A stretch of 64,000 nt of DNA from Chloroflexi bacterium UBA4736. Its GTDB lineage: Bacteria; Chloroflexota; Dormibacteria; Dormibacterales; Dormibacteraceae. Below, piece after piece: positions 48,579 through 57,215 of this stretch. The notes beneath the pieces were generated by a model. It did not search any database. It had not been told where the DNA came from and saw only the letters and a program-made list of their open reading frames with translations. Made by a program: the position numbers and the translations under genes. The DNA lies in contig DHIW01000104.1 in NCBI GenBank assembly GCA_002404015.1, positions 128,542 to 192,541 on the forward strand. Reading direction: 5' to 3'. How positions within the stretch are numbered: position 1 is the first letter of the stretch; each line of letters opens with the position of its first letter.

Positions 48579-49418
48579 TTGCCGCACTCAAAGACTCCTT
48601 CTTACCGGGACCTGGCCATCGCGTTCTTCGATTCCGTCGCGCCTGAGTACGACTCCTGGGCCGGCGGCCTCCATGCCCGGGTGGCCGGGCGCCTGGCCGA
48701 GCTGGCGGATCCCCAGCCCGGCCAGTCCGTGCTCGACGTGGGAACCGGGACGGGGCTCGTCGCCCTGCAGCTCGGGCGGAGCGTCGGCCGCCGCGGCCAG
48801 GTGGTCGGAGTCGACCTCTCGGAGAAGATGCTGGCGGTGGCGCGCTGGCGCTCGCTCAGGAACACGAGGCTCCTGGCGATGGACGCCGACCGGCTTGTCT
48901 TTCGGGACGCCTCGTTCGACTTGGTTACATTCGGCGACGTGCTGGGCTACCTGGACGACCCGCTGGTCTCGCTGGAGGAGGCCAGGCGAATCCTCCGGCC
49001 GGAGGGCCGGATCGCCATCTCGGTGAGGCGGCGATCCCTCAACACCGAGGCCCAGGAGGTCTTCTACCGGCTGCTCGACGAGCTGATCCCGGAGCTGCCG
49101 CTCACGATTCCCCTGTCGCATCCAGACCTAGAGCGACTGGGGGAGACCGAGTCGATCACCGAGCTGCTGGACACCGCCGGCTTCGGGGAGCCCCAGCTCA
49201 TGACGATGGTCACGGGCGCGCGCCTGGAGGGCCCCGCCTCCTGGGTCGGTTTGATGAGGGGCGCAGGTCCCCGGCCCCATGCCCTCATCGGGACCATGGG
49301 CCCGGCCCTTCGGCAGCAGTTCGAGCACTTCGTGGGCCGGGAGATGGCGAAGCTGGGCGAGGACGCCTTCCACTACCACGAGGCGTTCACCTTCGCCACT
49401 GCCCGCGCCCCGGGCTAG
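48579..49418 (+). CDS. SAM-dependent class I methyltransferase
   Basis: Motif I is VLDVGTGTGLVALQLG, followed by VVGVDLSEKMLAVARW and MDADRLVFRDASFDLVTFGD, typical of the UbiE/Methyltransf_11 group; RRILRPEGRIAISVRR is the post-II motif. The family N-terminus (YRDLAIAFFDSVAPEYDSWA) supports TTG 48579. GTG 48531 and ATG 48486 are also in frame. The C-terminal ~100 residues have no clear motif. The substrate is unknown. Confidence 0.82.
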   Translation: MPHSKTPSYRDLAIAFFDSVAPEYDSWAGGLHARVAGRLAELADPQPGQSVLDVGTGTGLVALQLGRSVGRRGQVVGVDLSEKMLAVARWRSLRNTRLLAMDADRLVFRDASFDLVTFGDVLGYLDDPLVSLEEARRILRPEGRIAISVRRRSLNTEAQEVFYRLLDELIPELPLTIPLSHPDLERLGETESITELLDTAGFGEPQLMTMVTGARLEGPASWVGLMRGAGPRPHALIGTMGPALRQQFEHFVGREMAKLGEDAFHYHEAFTFATARAPG

Positions 49419-49440
49419 CAGGCCGCGCCCGGTTGCGGAC

Positions 49441-50247
49441 CTAACTACCCGTCCAGGTGGGCTTCCGCTTGCCCAGGAATGCTTCGACCCCCTCCTTGAA
49501 GTCGTGGCTCATGTAGGCCTGGACAACCAGGTCGTGCCCCCCGTCCTTGGGTGCCATCTGCTCGCGGATCCGGCGCAGCGCCTCCTTGGTCGTCGCCAGC
49601 GTGAGCGGCGCCTGGCCGGCCAGGGTCCGGGCCAGCTCCTCTGCCCGCACCGGCAGCGAATCCTCGTCCGGCGTCACCTCGTTCAGCCAGCCGATCGCCC
49701 GAGCCTCGTCGGCCTCGACCAGGCGCGAGGTGAAAATGATGTCCTTGACGCGGGCCGGGCCGACCAGGACCGATAGCCTGACGAAGTTGCCCATCGACAG
49801 CGTGTTGCCGAGCGTCCTGGCAATCGGGAAACCGAAGCGCGTGGAGGGAGAGCCGATCCGCATGTCGCAGGCGGAGGCGATCCCGGCGCCGCCCCCTGTG
49901 CACGCGCCCTGGATGGCGGCGACGGTCGGCACCCGGACCGCCTCCAGCGCGTTGAGCACGCGGTCCATGCGGCCCTCGTAGTCGAGGGCGTCCTGCTCCG
50001 TCTCGAACGCGCGGAACTGGGAGATATCGGTGCCGGCGGCGAACGCCTTGCCACCGGCGCCGGCGAACACGATCACCTTGATCGAGCGGTCCCGGTTGGC
50101 CTCCACCGAGATGTCGTGCACCGCCTCGTACATGGCGAAGGTCAGCGCGTTGCGAGCCTGCGGCCGGTTGAACGTGACCCAGGCCAGCTCGCCTTCGTCC
50201 CCACGCCGCTCGAACTGGATCTCGTCGGTCTTCAGCTCGATCGTCAT
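49441..50247 (-). CDS. Enoyl-CoA hydratase/isomerase family protein
   Basis: The 268-residue crotonase-fold protein has WVTFNRPQARNALTFAMYEA, the first oxyanion strand KAFAAGTDISQF, and AIQGACTGGGAGIASACDMR, the second oxyanion Gly-rich loop. The catalytic Glu pair of true hydratases is not obvious (LGNTLSMGNFVRLS aligns there), so it may be an isomerase or carnitinyl-CoA-like enzyme. It is coupled to the CoA-transferase gene by ATGA overlap, suggesting CaiB/CaiD-like teamwork. Confidence 0.88.
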   Translation of the reverse strand: MTIELKTDEIQFERRGDEGELAWVTFNRPQARNALTFAMYEAVHDISVEANRDRSIKVIVFAGAGGKAFAAGTDISQFRAFETEQDALDYEGRMDRVLNALEAVRVPTVAAIQGACTGGGAGIASACDMRIGSPSTRFGFPIARTLGNTLSMGNFVRLSVLVGPARVKDIIFTSRLVEADEARAIGWLNEVTPDEDSLPVRAEELARTLAGQAPLTLATTKEALRRIREQMAPKDGGHDLVVQAYMSHDFKEGVEAFLGKRKPTWTGS

Positions 50248-51443
50248 GGCCTGACTATGATCCCCGAGCTCGCCAGCCGCTCCACGTCGGCCGCCGAGTA
50301 GCCCAGCTCGTCCAGGACCTCGGCCGAGTGCTCGCCCAGGAGGGGACCGGCGTGGTCGCGGACCACCGCCGTCGCGGCGAACCGCATCGGCGAGCCGAGC
50401 TGCTCGACGGCGCCCAGCGTAGTGTGGGGCGCCTTCCAGAAGAAGTCGCGGGCCGCCAGGTGCTGGTCCCGGAAGACCTGGCCGTAGTCCTGGATCGCCC
50501 CGCAGGGAACCCCCGCCTCCTGCAGGGCCGCGATCCAGTGGGCCATCGGCCGCCCCGCGGTGACCTCCTCGATCATGGGGATCAGCAGCGGCCGGTTGCG
50601 GTGTCGCGAAGGATTGTCCGCGAACCGTTCGTCCGCCACCCACTCCGGGTGTCCGAGGACTCTGCAAAACGACTCCCAGTTCCGGATCGAGGTGGCGCCG
50701 ACCGTGAAGTACCCGTCGGCAGCCCGGATCGCTTGGTAGGGGGCGGAGGTCTGGTGGGCCGAGCCCAGCGGCCCCGGGATCTCCCCCGTCGCGAAGAACT
50801 TGCCCGCCTCCCAGACCGCCAGCGAGACGCCGGCCTCGAACAGGCAGACGTCGATGAACTGCCCCCGCCCGTCCCTCTCCCTCGCTCGAAGCGCGGAGAC
50901 CGCGGCCAGCGCCCCGTAGAGAGCGCACACGAGGTCCGCCACCGGTACCCCGACCTTGACCGGGTCGCCGCCCGGCTCTCCGGTGATCGACATGAGTCCG
51001 CTCATCCCCTGGGCCATGATGTCCAGTCCCGCGAGCTGCGAGTAGGGCCCGGACTGCCCCCACCCCGAGGCCGCCACGTACACGAGCATCGGGTTCAGGG
51101 CGGAGAGCGTGGCGTAGTCCAGCTCCAGGTCCGTCATGGTTCCCGGCCGCAGGTTCTCTACCACCACGTCCGCGGTCGCGGCGAGCCGGCGGAACACCTC
51201 CTTGCCTTTCGGGGTCTTCAGGTCGAGGGCCAGCGAGCGCTTGTTCCGGTTCAGCCTCACAAAGTTGGACGATTCGCCGTCCAGGAACGGCCCCGTCTTG
51301 CGGACCTCGTCGCCGCCGGCCGCCGGCGACTCGACCTTGATGACGTCCGCGCCCAGGTCGGCCAGCTGCATCGCGCAGAAAGGGCCGGCCATGTAGTTGC
51401 CGACCTCCACCACGCGCACGCCGGCTAGCGGCGGGCTCGGCAT
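50244..51443 (-). CDS. CaiB/BaiF family (class III) CoA-transferase
   Basis: The 399-residue enzyme starts PLAGVRVVEVGNYMAGPFCA and has LADLGADVIKVESPAAGGDE, LNRNKRSLALDLKTPKGKEV, the catalytic Asp region AGLDIMAQGMSGLMSITGEP and FIDVCLFEAGVSLAVWEAGK. It moves CoA between acyl-CoA and a free acid. ATG 51443 has GGAG 5 nt upstream. It precedes the crotonase gene, so together they may activate and hydrate or isomerise one acid; the acid is unknown. Confidence 0.92.
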   Translation of the reverse strand: MPSPPLAGVRVVEVGNYMAGPFCAMQLADLGADVIKVESPAAGGDEVRKTGPFLDGESSNFVRLNRNKRSLALDLKTPKGKEVFRRLAATADVVVENLRPGTMTDLELDYATLSALNPMLVYVAASGWGQSGPYSQLAGLDIMAQGMSGLMSITGEPGGDPVKVGVPVADLVCALYGALAAVSALRARERDGRGQFIDVCLFEAGVSLAVWEAGKFFATGEIPGPLGSAHQTSAPYQAIRAADGYFTVGATSIRNWESFCRVLGHPEWVADERFADNPSRHRNRPLLIPMIEEVTAGRPMAHWIAALQEAGVPCGAIQDYGQVFRDQHLAARDFFWKAPHTTLGAVEQLGSPMRFAATAVVRDHAGPLLGEHSAEVLDELGYSAADVERLASSGIIVRP

Positions 51444-51593
51444 AGTGGCTCCACTAGGCTGAAAAGGCTACTCGCCCGAGGCGTCTCCCATGATGGCCGC
51501 AGGGTCCGCCGCACTGCCCTCGCCACCATGGTCAGGCTGGCGCTGGTCGCCGGCGCAGGGTACGGCTCGCGCCCGCCCCCGACTTCGCGGGGG

Positions 51594-51794
51594 TTAGCTG
51601 CCGGCCGTCCTCCGCATCCCCGCCGGCGGGGTGACGATGGTGGTCTCGCCGCCTTTGCTGAGGGGGCTCTCGCCGACCTTCTGGTCCCACATCTGAACCA
51701 GCTTCTCCCGCCTCCGAACACCGTGCTCGGGGTCGAAGAAATAGGCCAGAGCGGCCCCCGCGCCGACCAGTACCAGCGTCCTCGTTAGTCTCAT
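51594..51794 (-). CDS. Small membrane-anchored protein (YtxH-like)
   Basis: The ~66-residue protein starts MRLTRTLVLVGAGAALAYFF, one membrane helix, followed by DPEHGVRRREKLVQMWDQK, a motif common in small high-GC Gram-positive proteins of the YtxH/stress type. ATG 51794 is chosen because the helix begins there; the open frame extends to 51833. It follows a gap with no other gene. Function unknown. Confidence 0.6.
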   Translation of the reverse strand: MRLTRTLVLVGAGAALAYFFDPEHGVRRREKLVQMWDQKVGESPLSKGGETTIVTPPAGMRRTAGS

Positions 51795-51840
51795 GAGACC
51801 AGTCTGACAGGCGGTTCGGCACTCGGCCAGCAAGGGATCA

Positions 51841-51996
51841 CTAGGCGCGGCCCCCGGTGCCCCGTGAAATTCGCGCGTCCTCGTCGGGGTTCATAGACTG
51901 CAGCGTCACAAACCTCTTGAGGGTGGGCAGGAGCCGGTTCTGCAGTTCCTTGCGGGATGTCATCCAGATGAATTCGGGCTCGGTGAAGGGGAACAT
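51841..51996 (-). CDS. Possible 51-residue small protein
   Basis: ATG 51996 has GGAG 7 nt upstream (TGAGGAGTTGCTG) and opens a frame of 51 codons ending in TAG at 51841: MFPFTEPEFIWMTSRKELQN, then LLPTLKRFVTLQSMNPDEDA. The ribosome site and a TATACT hexamer ~43 nt upstream (52039-52044, minus strand) support it. The product is amphipathic, without a clear membrane helix. No family is recognised. It is divergent from the CGNR protein gene. Confidence 0.5.
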   Translation of the reverse strand: MFPFTEPEFIWMTSRKELQNRLLPTLKRFVTLQSMNPDEDARISRGTGGRA

Positions 51997-52080
51997 CAGC
52001 AACTCCTCAACATAACCAGTGAATAGTGATTACCAGTTAGTATAACCCGTAAACACTGTTTGAGGGTGAGTTATTCGCGG

Positions 52081-52086
52081 TAGACT
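52081..52086 (+). promoter_or_regulatory. Leaderless -10 element (TAGACT)
   Basis: TAGACT lies 6 nt before GTG 52093, with TTGAGG (52060-52065) 15 bp further upstream as a weak -35. No ribosome-binding site lies between, so the transcript should start at or next to the GTG. Confidence 0.55.
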
Positions 52087-52092
52087 TCAGCT

Positions 52093-52668
52093 GTGGCCAA
52101 CCCGGCTCCCGGCCAGTTGAAGCTGGTCCAGGACTTCGTCAACTCGACCGACCTGATGGACGGCACCGACGAGATCGCCCAGCCCAGCGCGCTGGCGGAG
52201 TGGCTGCGGCAGCGCGGGCTGATCGACCCCGCCGCCGAGCTGGCCGGCCCCGATGTCGAACATGCGCTGGCCATCCGGGAGGCTTTGCGGCGCCTGCTCC
52301 AGGCCAACAACGGAGCCCCCGTCTACCCGGTGGACCTGGCCACGCTGAACCGGGCTGCCGCCGAAAGCGCCCTCCGCCCCCGCTTCCTGCCCGACCGCAG
52401 CGTGAGGCTCGAGCCGGAGGCGGCTGGGGTGGCGGGCGCCCTGGGCCGCGTCCTGGGGATCGCGACCTCGGCCATGGCCGATGGCAGCTGGGCCCAGCTC
52501 AAGGTGTGCGCCGACCGTGCCTGCGCGTGGGCGTTCTGGGACAAGTCCAAGAACCACTCCGGTCATTGGTGCCGGATGGGCTCCTGCGGCAACCGGGCCA
52601 AGGCCCGGCGCTATCGCGAGCGCCGTCGCTCAGGTGACGAGCTCGGAGAAGGCGCTCTCGACGGGTGA
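52093..52668 (+). CDS. CGNR zinc-finger (ABATE domain) protein
   Basis: The 191-residue protein has an N-terminal ABATE domain (LVQDFVNSTDLMDGTDEIAQ, then ALAIREALRRLLQA) and a C-terminal CGNR zinc finger: KVCADRACAWAFWDKSKNHS, then WCRMGSCGNRAKARRYR, with four Cys and the CGNR motif. These proteins are probable stress-response transcription regulators. The start GTG 52093 appears leaderless. Its end overlaps the convergent gene by 39 bp. Confidence 0.9.
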   Translation: MANPAPGQLKLVQDFVNSTDLMDGTDEIAQPSALAEWLRQRGLIDPAAELAGPDVEHALAIREALRRLLQANNGAPVYPVDLATLNRAAAESALRPRFLPDRSVRLEPEAAGVAGALGRVLGIATSAMADGSWAQLKVCADRACAWAFWDKSKNHSGHWCRMGSCGNRAKARRYRERRRSGDELGEGALDG

Positions 52669-53313
52669 CTGGCGGGGGATGACATCGGAGCTGCTCGAGG
52701 CCCCGTGGACCTCGATGGCCGCCTCCGGGTCTACACAGAGAGCGAGCACCTCGCCGGCGTCCCGACCCAACGCCCGCGACTCGGTCGTGAACGCCCCGGT
52801 GACCTCGCCCCGGTTGAGCATGACAACGCCTCCGCCGGCCGCCGCCCGCACGCTCAGGCAGCCCGTGAAGCCCTGGGCCCGAAGGAAGTCGAGCAGCCCG
52901 TCGCCCTTCACCCAGGAGGCGTACAGGGGCGGATACATCGCCTCCCCGGAAGCCAGGTGATGGAGGCCGTCGATGAGCTCGCTGTCCAGGCTGACGACGT
53001 CCAGCACGCCGGCGCCGTCGTCGACCAGTCGGCGGATGGCTGTGAGCGCAGCTTCGCCGCGCTGGAGCCGGCCGCCCTCCCGGTGCAGGCAGTCGACCGC
53101 CTTCCCGTTGCGCAGCAGCACGATGCCGTTGGTGTTGGGCGCGACCAGGCGAACATAGCCCGAGGCGCCCAGTTCGCCGAGCGTCTGCAGCAGGCGGTCG
53201 AAGGCGATGAACTTGGAGGTCAGGGACTCGTAGAGGGGGATGCCGAAAGGCAGTGGCAAAGCCTCCTCGTCGGCGTCCGCCGGGCGGCTTTTCAGGTCGA
53301 GAGGATCTGGCAT
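52630..53313 (-). CDS. Protein of unknown function (DUF4388-like)
   Basis: The 227-residue soluble protein has two similar halves, each with alternating hydrophobic strands: ASGYVRLVAPNTNGIVLLRN and FTGCLSVRAAAGGGVVMLNR. GYVRL-x-GIVLLRNGKAV and GCLSV-x-GVVMLNRGEVT look like an internal duplication of a domain resembling DUF4388. This family often occurs with signalling or gliding proteins. ATG 53313 is chosen; the open frame upstream is shadow. It overlaps the CGNR gene tail to tail. Confidence 0.6.
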   Translation of the reverse strand: MPDPLDLKSRPADADEEALPLPFGIPLYESLTSKFIAFDRLLQTLGELGASGYVRLVAPNTNGIVLLRNGKAVDCLHREGGRLQRGEAALTAIRRLVDDGAGVLDVVSLDSELIDGLHHLASGEAMYPPLYASWVKGDGLLDFLRAQGFTGCLSVRAAAGGGVVMLNRGEVTGAFTTESRALGRDAGEVLALCVDPEAAIEVHGASSSSDVIPRQSPVESAFSELVT

Positions 53314-53389
53314 AGCCTCACAGTCATCGCACAGTCGACCCGCTCGGCGCAAACCGCGTAAGGGCCTGGGCGGGCCGGAAACCGCCGAA

Positions 53390-53821
53390 TCACCGGTCCA
53401 GGTAGAGGGTCGCCCGGGGGTCACCCGGCACGACGGGCAGCTTCCCGAAGACCTCCGGGTCCAGGGTCGAGCGGTCCGGCCAGTCCAGCTCGACGCGGTT
53501 ACCGGAGGGATCGCGGATGTAGAGCTGGACCGAGCCGTCGGGGAGGGCGCGGGGCCCGCCGTCCAGGATCCCGCGCCGCTTAGCGTCCAGGAAGGCGGCC
53601 TCGTAGTCGTCCACGTTGACCGCGAAGTGGTGGTGCTCGGGCGCCGGCGTGGCACGCTGGAAAAGGTGGACCTGGAGGGCTCCCAGGCGCAGCCAGCGCA
53701 CCGGGTAATCGAAGTCGGGAGTGGGGAGCTCCGTCATGCCGAAGAACTCTCGGTAGAAGGCGGCCGAGGCGTCCAGGTCATCGGCGTGGACGCTGACGTG
53801 GTTCAGAGACGTGGCTTTCAC
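53390..53821 (-). CDS. VOC family (glyoxalase-fold) protein
   Basis: The 143-residue protein shows the vicinal-oxygen-chelate pattern: NHVSVHADDLDASAAFYREF with a metal His, HHHFAVNVDDYEAAFLDAKR with a second, and LYIRDPSGNRVELDWPD with the Glu ligand. It may be a dioxygenase, isomerase or binding protein. GTG 53821 overlaps the upstream dehydrogenase stop as GTGA, so the two genes are cotranslated. Confidence 0.86.
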   Translation of the reverse strand: MKATSLNHVSVHADDLDASAAFYREFFGMTELPTPDFDYPVRWLRLGALQVHLFQRATPAPEHHHFAVNVDDYEAAFLDAKRRGILDGGPRALPDGSVQLYIRDPSGNRVELDWPDRSTLDPEVFGKLPVVPGDPRATLYLDR

Positions 53822-54594
53822 TTCCAGACCTCGTGCAACCGGTTGAACGCCAGGGCGGCCGTCGGCAGCGGCAGGTCGCGCTCGGCGGCGTCGACCAGCA
53901 GCGTACGGAGGTCCTTGCTGACGATGTCCAGGGCCCCGCCCGGCTCGTAGTCCCGCCACCAGGAGAGGACGGTGTCCCAGTTGGCGGCGGCCCAGGACGC
54001 CCCCGTCGAAGCCTCGATCACCGGCAGCACCTGCTCCGGGCGCAGCCCGTACTCCTCGGCCAGCTTGACACCCTCCTGGGTGGCGAACATGCAGACCGCC
54101 AGCATGAGCTGGTTGGCGAGCTTGACGGCCTGGGCCTGGCCGGGATGCTCGCCGATCACGAATATCCGCTGCCCCAGCGCCTCGAAGAGAGGCCGGCTGC
54201 GCCCGACCGCCTCGGGGTCGCCGGAGACCATGATCGTGAGGGCCGCGGACTTGGCGCCGGCCACCCCTCCGCTGACCGGCGCGTCCAGGGCGGTCAGGCC
54301 GCGCGCCTCGCAGAGGGCGTCGACCCGGCTCATCGCCGTGGGGCTGACCGTGCTCATGACGATGATGTCCAGCGGCCGCTCGGGGTCGATCTCGTGGGCG
54401 ACGCTCAGGACCTGGGCTGTGGTGCGGACGAGGATGATCACGGCCCGCTCCGCGCGCTGGACCACCTCCTCGACCGAGCCGCAGTCGCCGGTGCCCGTGA
54501 CGTCGAACCCGGCCACATGGTGGCCGGCCTTGCGCAGGTTCTCGGCCATCGGCGCGCCCATGTCCCCCAGTCCGATCACGCCCACCGCCGCCAC
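53818..54594 (-). CDS. 3-hydroxyisobutyrate-dehydrogenase-like NAD(P)-dependent oxidoreductase
   Basis: The 258-residue protein has the Rossmann motif VGVIGLGDMGAPMAENLRKA, the substrate-site signature LDAPVSGGVAGAKSAALTIM and the catalytic Lys in AVKLANQLMLAV. It reduces or oxidises a beta-hydroxyacid. GTG 54594 lies 7 nt after TAGCCT on this strand (54602-54607), so it is probably leaderless, and that element is shared with the divergent amidohydrolase gene. It is slightly short of the usual ~290 residues. Confidence 0.9.
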   Translation of the reverse strand: MAAVGVIGLGDMGAPMAENLRKAGHHVAGFDVTGTGDCGSVEEVVQRAERAVIILVRTTAQVLSVAHEIDPERPLDIIVMSTVSPTAMSRVDALCEARGLTALDAPVSGGVAGAKSAALTIMVSGDPEAVGRSRPLFEALGQRIFVIGEHPGQAQAVKLANQLMLAVCMFATQEGVKLAEEYGLRPEQVLPVIEASTGASWAAANWDTVLSWWRDYEPGGALDIVSKDLRTLLVDAAERDLPLPTAALAFNRLHEVWK

Positions 54595-54600
54595 GATGGC

Positions 54601-54607
54601 TAGGCTA
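54601..54607. promoter_or_regulatory. Shared bidirectional -10 element (TAGGCTA)
   Basis: The heptamer TAGGCTA gives TAGGCT on the plus strand, 8 nt before GTG 54615, and TAGCCT on the minus strand, 7 nt before GTG 54594. The two start codons are only 20 bp apart with no ribosome-binding sites, so both divergent leaderless transcripts must use this one site. Confidence 0.55.
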
Positions 54608-54614
54608 CCTCACG

Positions 54615-55475
54615 GTGATCGACAGCCACTTCCACATCTGGCGCCGAGCCGATGCAAAGCAGTCGGGAATCCTCGCCGCCCCCTACCTGCAGCGGGACGC
54701 GAGCTGGGAGGACTTCCGAGCCGCCTCGGGCGACCTGGCGCTGGAGGGGGCCGTGAACATCCAGGTCAACGATTTCTGCGACGGCACCGTGGAGGCCCGA
54801 TACATCGGGGTGGTCGCCCATGGCGATCCCCTTCTGGGGGCCATGATCGCGTGGGCGCGGATCGAATCTGCGGAGGCGCGCGGGGAGCTCGAACGGCTCC
54901 TTGGACTGGCCCATGTTCGCGGCGTCCGCCGGACCTGCCAGTTCGAAGCCGACCCTGAGTTCTGCGCGAGCTCCGATTACGTCCGGGGCGTCCGGCTGCT
55001 GGGAGAGCTCGACCTGCTCTGCGAGATCTGCGTTCGGCTGGAGCAGGTGAAGGCGCTGCCCCGGCTGGCTCGAGCCTGCCCCGAGACCCTGATCGTGCTG
55101 CAGCACCTGGGCAAGCCCGACCATTCCCAGCCCCCGCCCGCCTACTGGCTGCGCGCGATCGAGGAGCTGGCGGCGCTGCCCAACGTGCTGGCCAAGGTGT
55201 CGGTGGTCGTCCACAGCGACCGCGATGCGGCGCTCACGACCGACTTGGTGGCGCCATTCGTCCGCCACGTCGCAGGCTGCTTCGGCCCCGTCCGCGTCTT
55301 CTTCGGCAGCAACTGGCCGGTTGCGGGCGCGGTCGTCAGCTACCAGGGCTGGGTCGAGATGCTGCGGGAGCTGCTCGGCGACGATGAGCGGTTCTGGGCC
55401 GGGAACGCTCGCCGGCTCTACCGGCTGCCGCCGGTCACGGCGGTGTCGAGGCCGATCCCGCTGGCGGATTTGTAG
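54615..55475 (+). CDS. Amidohydrolase family TIM-barrel protein
   Basis: The 286-residue protein starts IDSHFHIWR, the amidohydrolase-2 metal motif. [25 protein letters not shown] (metal His) and [17 protein letters not shown] follow. The last motif normally reads FGSDWP with a metal-binding Asp; here it is Asn, as seen in some lactonase/fucolactone-type members. The role is likely hydrolysis of a lactone or decarboxylation of an acid. Its 3' end overlaps the convergent phospholipase-like gene by 41 bp. Confidence 0.85.
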   Translation: MIDSHFHIWRRADAKQSGILAAPYLQRDASWEDFRAASGDLALEGAVNIQVNDFCDGTVEARYIGVVAHGDPLLGAMIAWARIESAEARGELERLLGLAHVRGVRRTCQFEADPEFCASSDYVRGVRLLGELDLLCEICVRLEQVKALPRLARACPETLIVLQHLGKPDHSQPPPAYWLRAIEELAALPNVLAKVSVVVHSDRDAALTTDLVAPFVRHVAGCFGPVRVFFGSNWPVAGAVVSYQGWVEMLRELLGDDERFWAGNARRLYRLPPVTAVSRPIPLADL

Positions 55476-56820
55476 CCAGGACCACGGGTCGTCGAGGCGC
55501 CTGGGCGAAGTTGAAGTCGGCCACCAGGTCGCCAAGAACCGAGGCAGTCTCGCGGACGCCGGGCCGGGGGTCGGGCCGGCCGTCGGTCCTGGGGTCCAGC
55601 CGCTGGCCGGCCAGGAAGTCGTCCTCGATGAACTTGACATAGGCGTCGAAGCTCAGAGTCTGATGGTCGATGAAGCCCTGGCGGGCGTACGGGCTGATCA
55701 CGATGCCCGGTACGCGCAGTCCGTATCCGTTCTGGTCCACCATCGGCGGCTGCACGTGGTCGTAGAAGCCGCCCCAATCGTCCCAAGAAAGGAAGATGGC
55801 GGTCGAACTCCAGTCAGGGCCCTGCATTATCTCGTTGATCAGCTGCGTCGTGTAGGCCTGGCCGGCGGAGAGCAGGGCCGGCGGGTGCTCGCTGACGGTG
55901 CCGTTGGGGACCACCCAGGAGACGGCCGGTAGGTGGCCGGCTTTGGCATCCGCGTGGAAGTGCTCGATGGTCTGGATGTTGCCCAGCTGACCGTCCTGCT
56001 TCACCGTGTCGAAGTAGGGCAGCGGGTTCCAGATCTCGGGCGTCCCGGTCTTTTGGGGCGCTGCGGGGCAGGTGGCCTGGTCGTCAGCGCAGTCGGGCTG
56101 GGTGCCCTCGGCCACGTAGTACTTCCAGCTCACGCTGCTCTTGTGGAGGAGGTAGGTGAGGTCGGTCCAGGCGTAGTCGGGCGCTTTGCCGGCGCCGTTC
56201 TTGGCGGTCTGCGCGGGGCTCTGCAGCGCGTTCTGACAACTCATCGGGTCGCCAGGCGTCGAGCACTTGGCTGACCACTCCGAGACCATGAACAGGTGCT
56301 CCGGCAGCGACCAGGACGCGTTCGGCTCGAACATGCGGTCCTGCAGCACGAAGTCTCGCGCGTACGTCCAGTAGTTCGGGATCTCGCGGGCGTCGTGGTA
56401 GCCCATGACGTCGGTCTGGCCCTGGCCACCGCCGCAATTGGGATCGAATGGACCCGTGCAAGCCGTCGCGTGACCCTGCTCCGCCTGGGCGATGAAGCCG
56501 TCCATCTTGCCGCCGTTCACGTCCGTCACGGCGTTCGCCTGACCGTGCGGACCGCCCGCGTTCTTGTCCGCCGGGTCGTGGTACGGCTTGCCGCACTGCC
56601 CGGTCTTGGGGTCGCTCACGCAGACCCCCGCCGGGATGCCGTCGGCGCCGGGGAAGGTGCCGAAGTAGGAGTCGAACGAGCGATTCTCCTGCATGATCAC
56701 GACCACGTGTTGGATCTTGTGGATGCCGGCCGCCCCTGCCGCTGAAGGCCGCGCTGGGACGGGCCCGCCGCTGCAGGCAGTGACCGCCAGGATCGCGATC
56801 AGCGCCAGCCGTTTTGACAT
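55435..56820 (-). CDS. Phospholipase C / acid phosphatase family lipoprotein
   Basis: The ~461-residue protein starts [18 protein letters not shown], a lipoprotein signal with the Cys at residue 16. The phosphoesterase domain follows: [20 protein letters not shown] (metal and Asn site), [33 protein letters not shown] and [20 protein letters not shown]. This is the PLC/AcpA superfamily that hydrolyses phospholipids or phosphate esters outside the cell. ATG 56820 fits the lipoprotein signal; ATG 56916 would add an unlikely N-terminus. Confidence 0.9.
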   Translation of the reverse strand: MSKRLALIAILAVTACSGGPVPARPSAAGAAGIHKIQHVVVIMQENRSFDSYFGTFPGADGIPAGVCVSDPKTGQCGKPYHDPADKNAGGPHGQANAVTDVNGGKMDGFIAQAEQGHATACTGPFDPNCGGGQGQTDVMGYHDAREIPNYWTYARDFVLQDRMFEPNASWSLPEHLFMVSEWSAKCSTPGDPMSCQNALQSPAQTAKNGAGKAPDYAWTDLTYLLHKSSVSWKYYVAEGTQPDCADDQATCPAAPQKTGTPEIWNPLPYFDTVKQDGQLGNIQTIEHFHADAKAGHLPAVSWVVPNGTVSEHPPALLSAGQAYTTQLINEIMQGPDWSSTAIFLSWDDWGGFYDHVQPPMVDQNGYGLRVPGIVISPYARQGFIDHQTLSFDAYVKFIEDDFLAGQRLDPRTDGRPDPRPGVRETASVLGDLVADFNFAQAPRRPVVLATNPPAGSASTPP

Positions 56821-57002
56821 GGCGTCCAGTGGAACTGACAAACCGCAGGGCGATGTTAGCGCTTCGTAAGATGTCTGCTCGAGCAGGAAAAACCCGCACT
56901 CTGCCTGAGAAACCATGATAGTCCTGCACTAAAGATTCCTACACTCAGGAGCGAGAAAGAGTCCGACGATGATCCCTCACCTGCCCTATCCGAGACCGGC
57001 GA

Positions 57003-57160
57003 TGAACCCCCCGGCAGCCATGCCCAGCGCCCGCTCCATCGATCTCCACACGCACCTTGAAGAGCTCATCTCCGCTGTCTGGCAGGCCGAGGCCAACTGG
57101 GGGTTCGACGACCGCCTGGACATGTCTCTCAGGATCAATCGGACCAACTTCAGGTCCTGA
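57003..57160 (+). CDS. Possible small protein upstream of ferritin-like gene
   Basis: A frame of ~52 residues from ATG 57003 (or 63 from ATG 56969) encodes SIDLHTHLEELISAVWQAEA and a tail RLDMSLRINRTNFRS. Composition looks protein-like with a short amphipathic helix, and it lies 55 bp before the ferritin-like gene on the same strand. There is no strong ribosome site at either ATG (AGGAG is 18 nt before 56969). No family is recognised. Confidence 0.35.
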
Positions 57161-57215
57161 TCCCTTCCCCACGCAGCGACCGGGCCTCAAAACTCTGTCG
57201 CTGTATGTTTAGGAG

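Noticed and set aside
49441..51063. A 540-codon frame that would fuse the crotonase to an upstream domain
   Set aside because: The upstream half is an out-of-frame shadow of the CoA-transferase (Arg/Gly-rich); the crotonase begins at ATG 50247 with an ATGA overlap.
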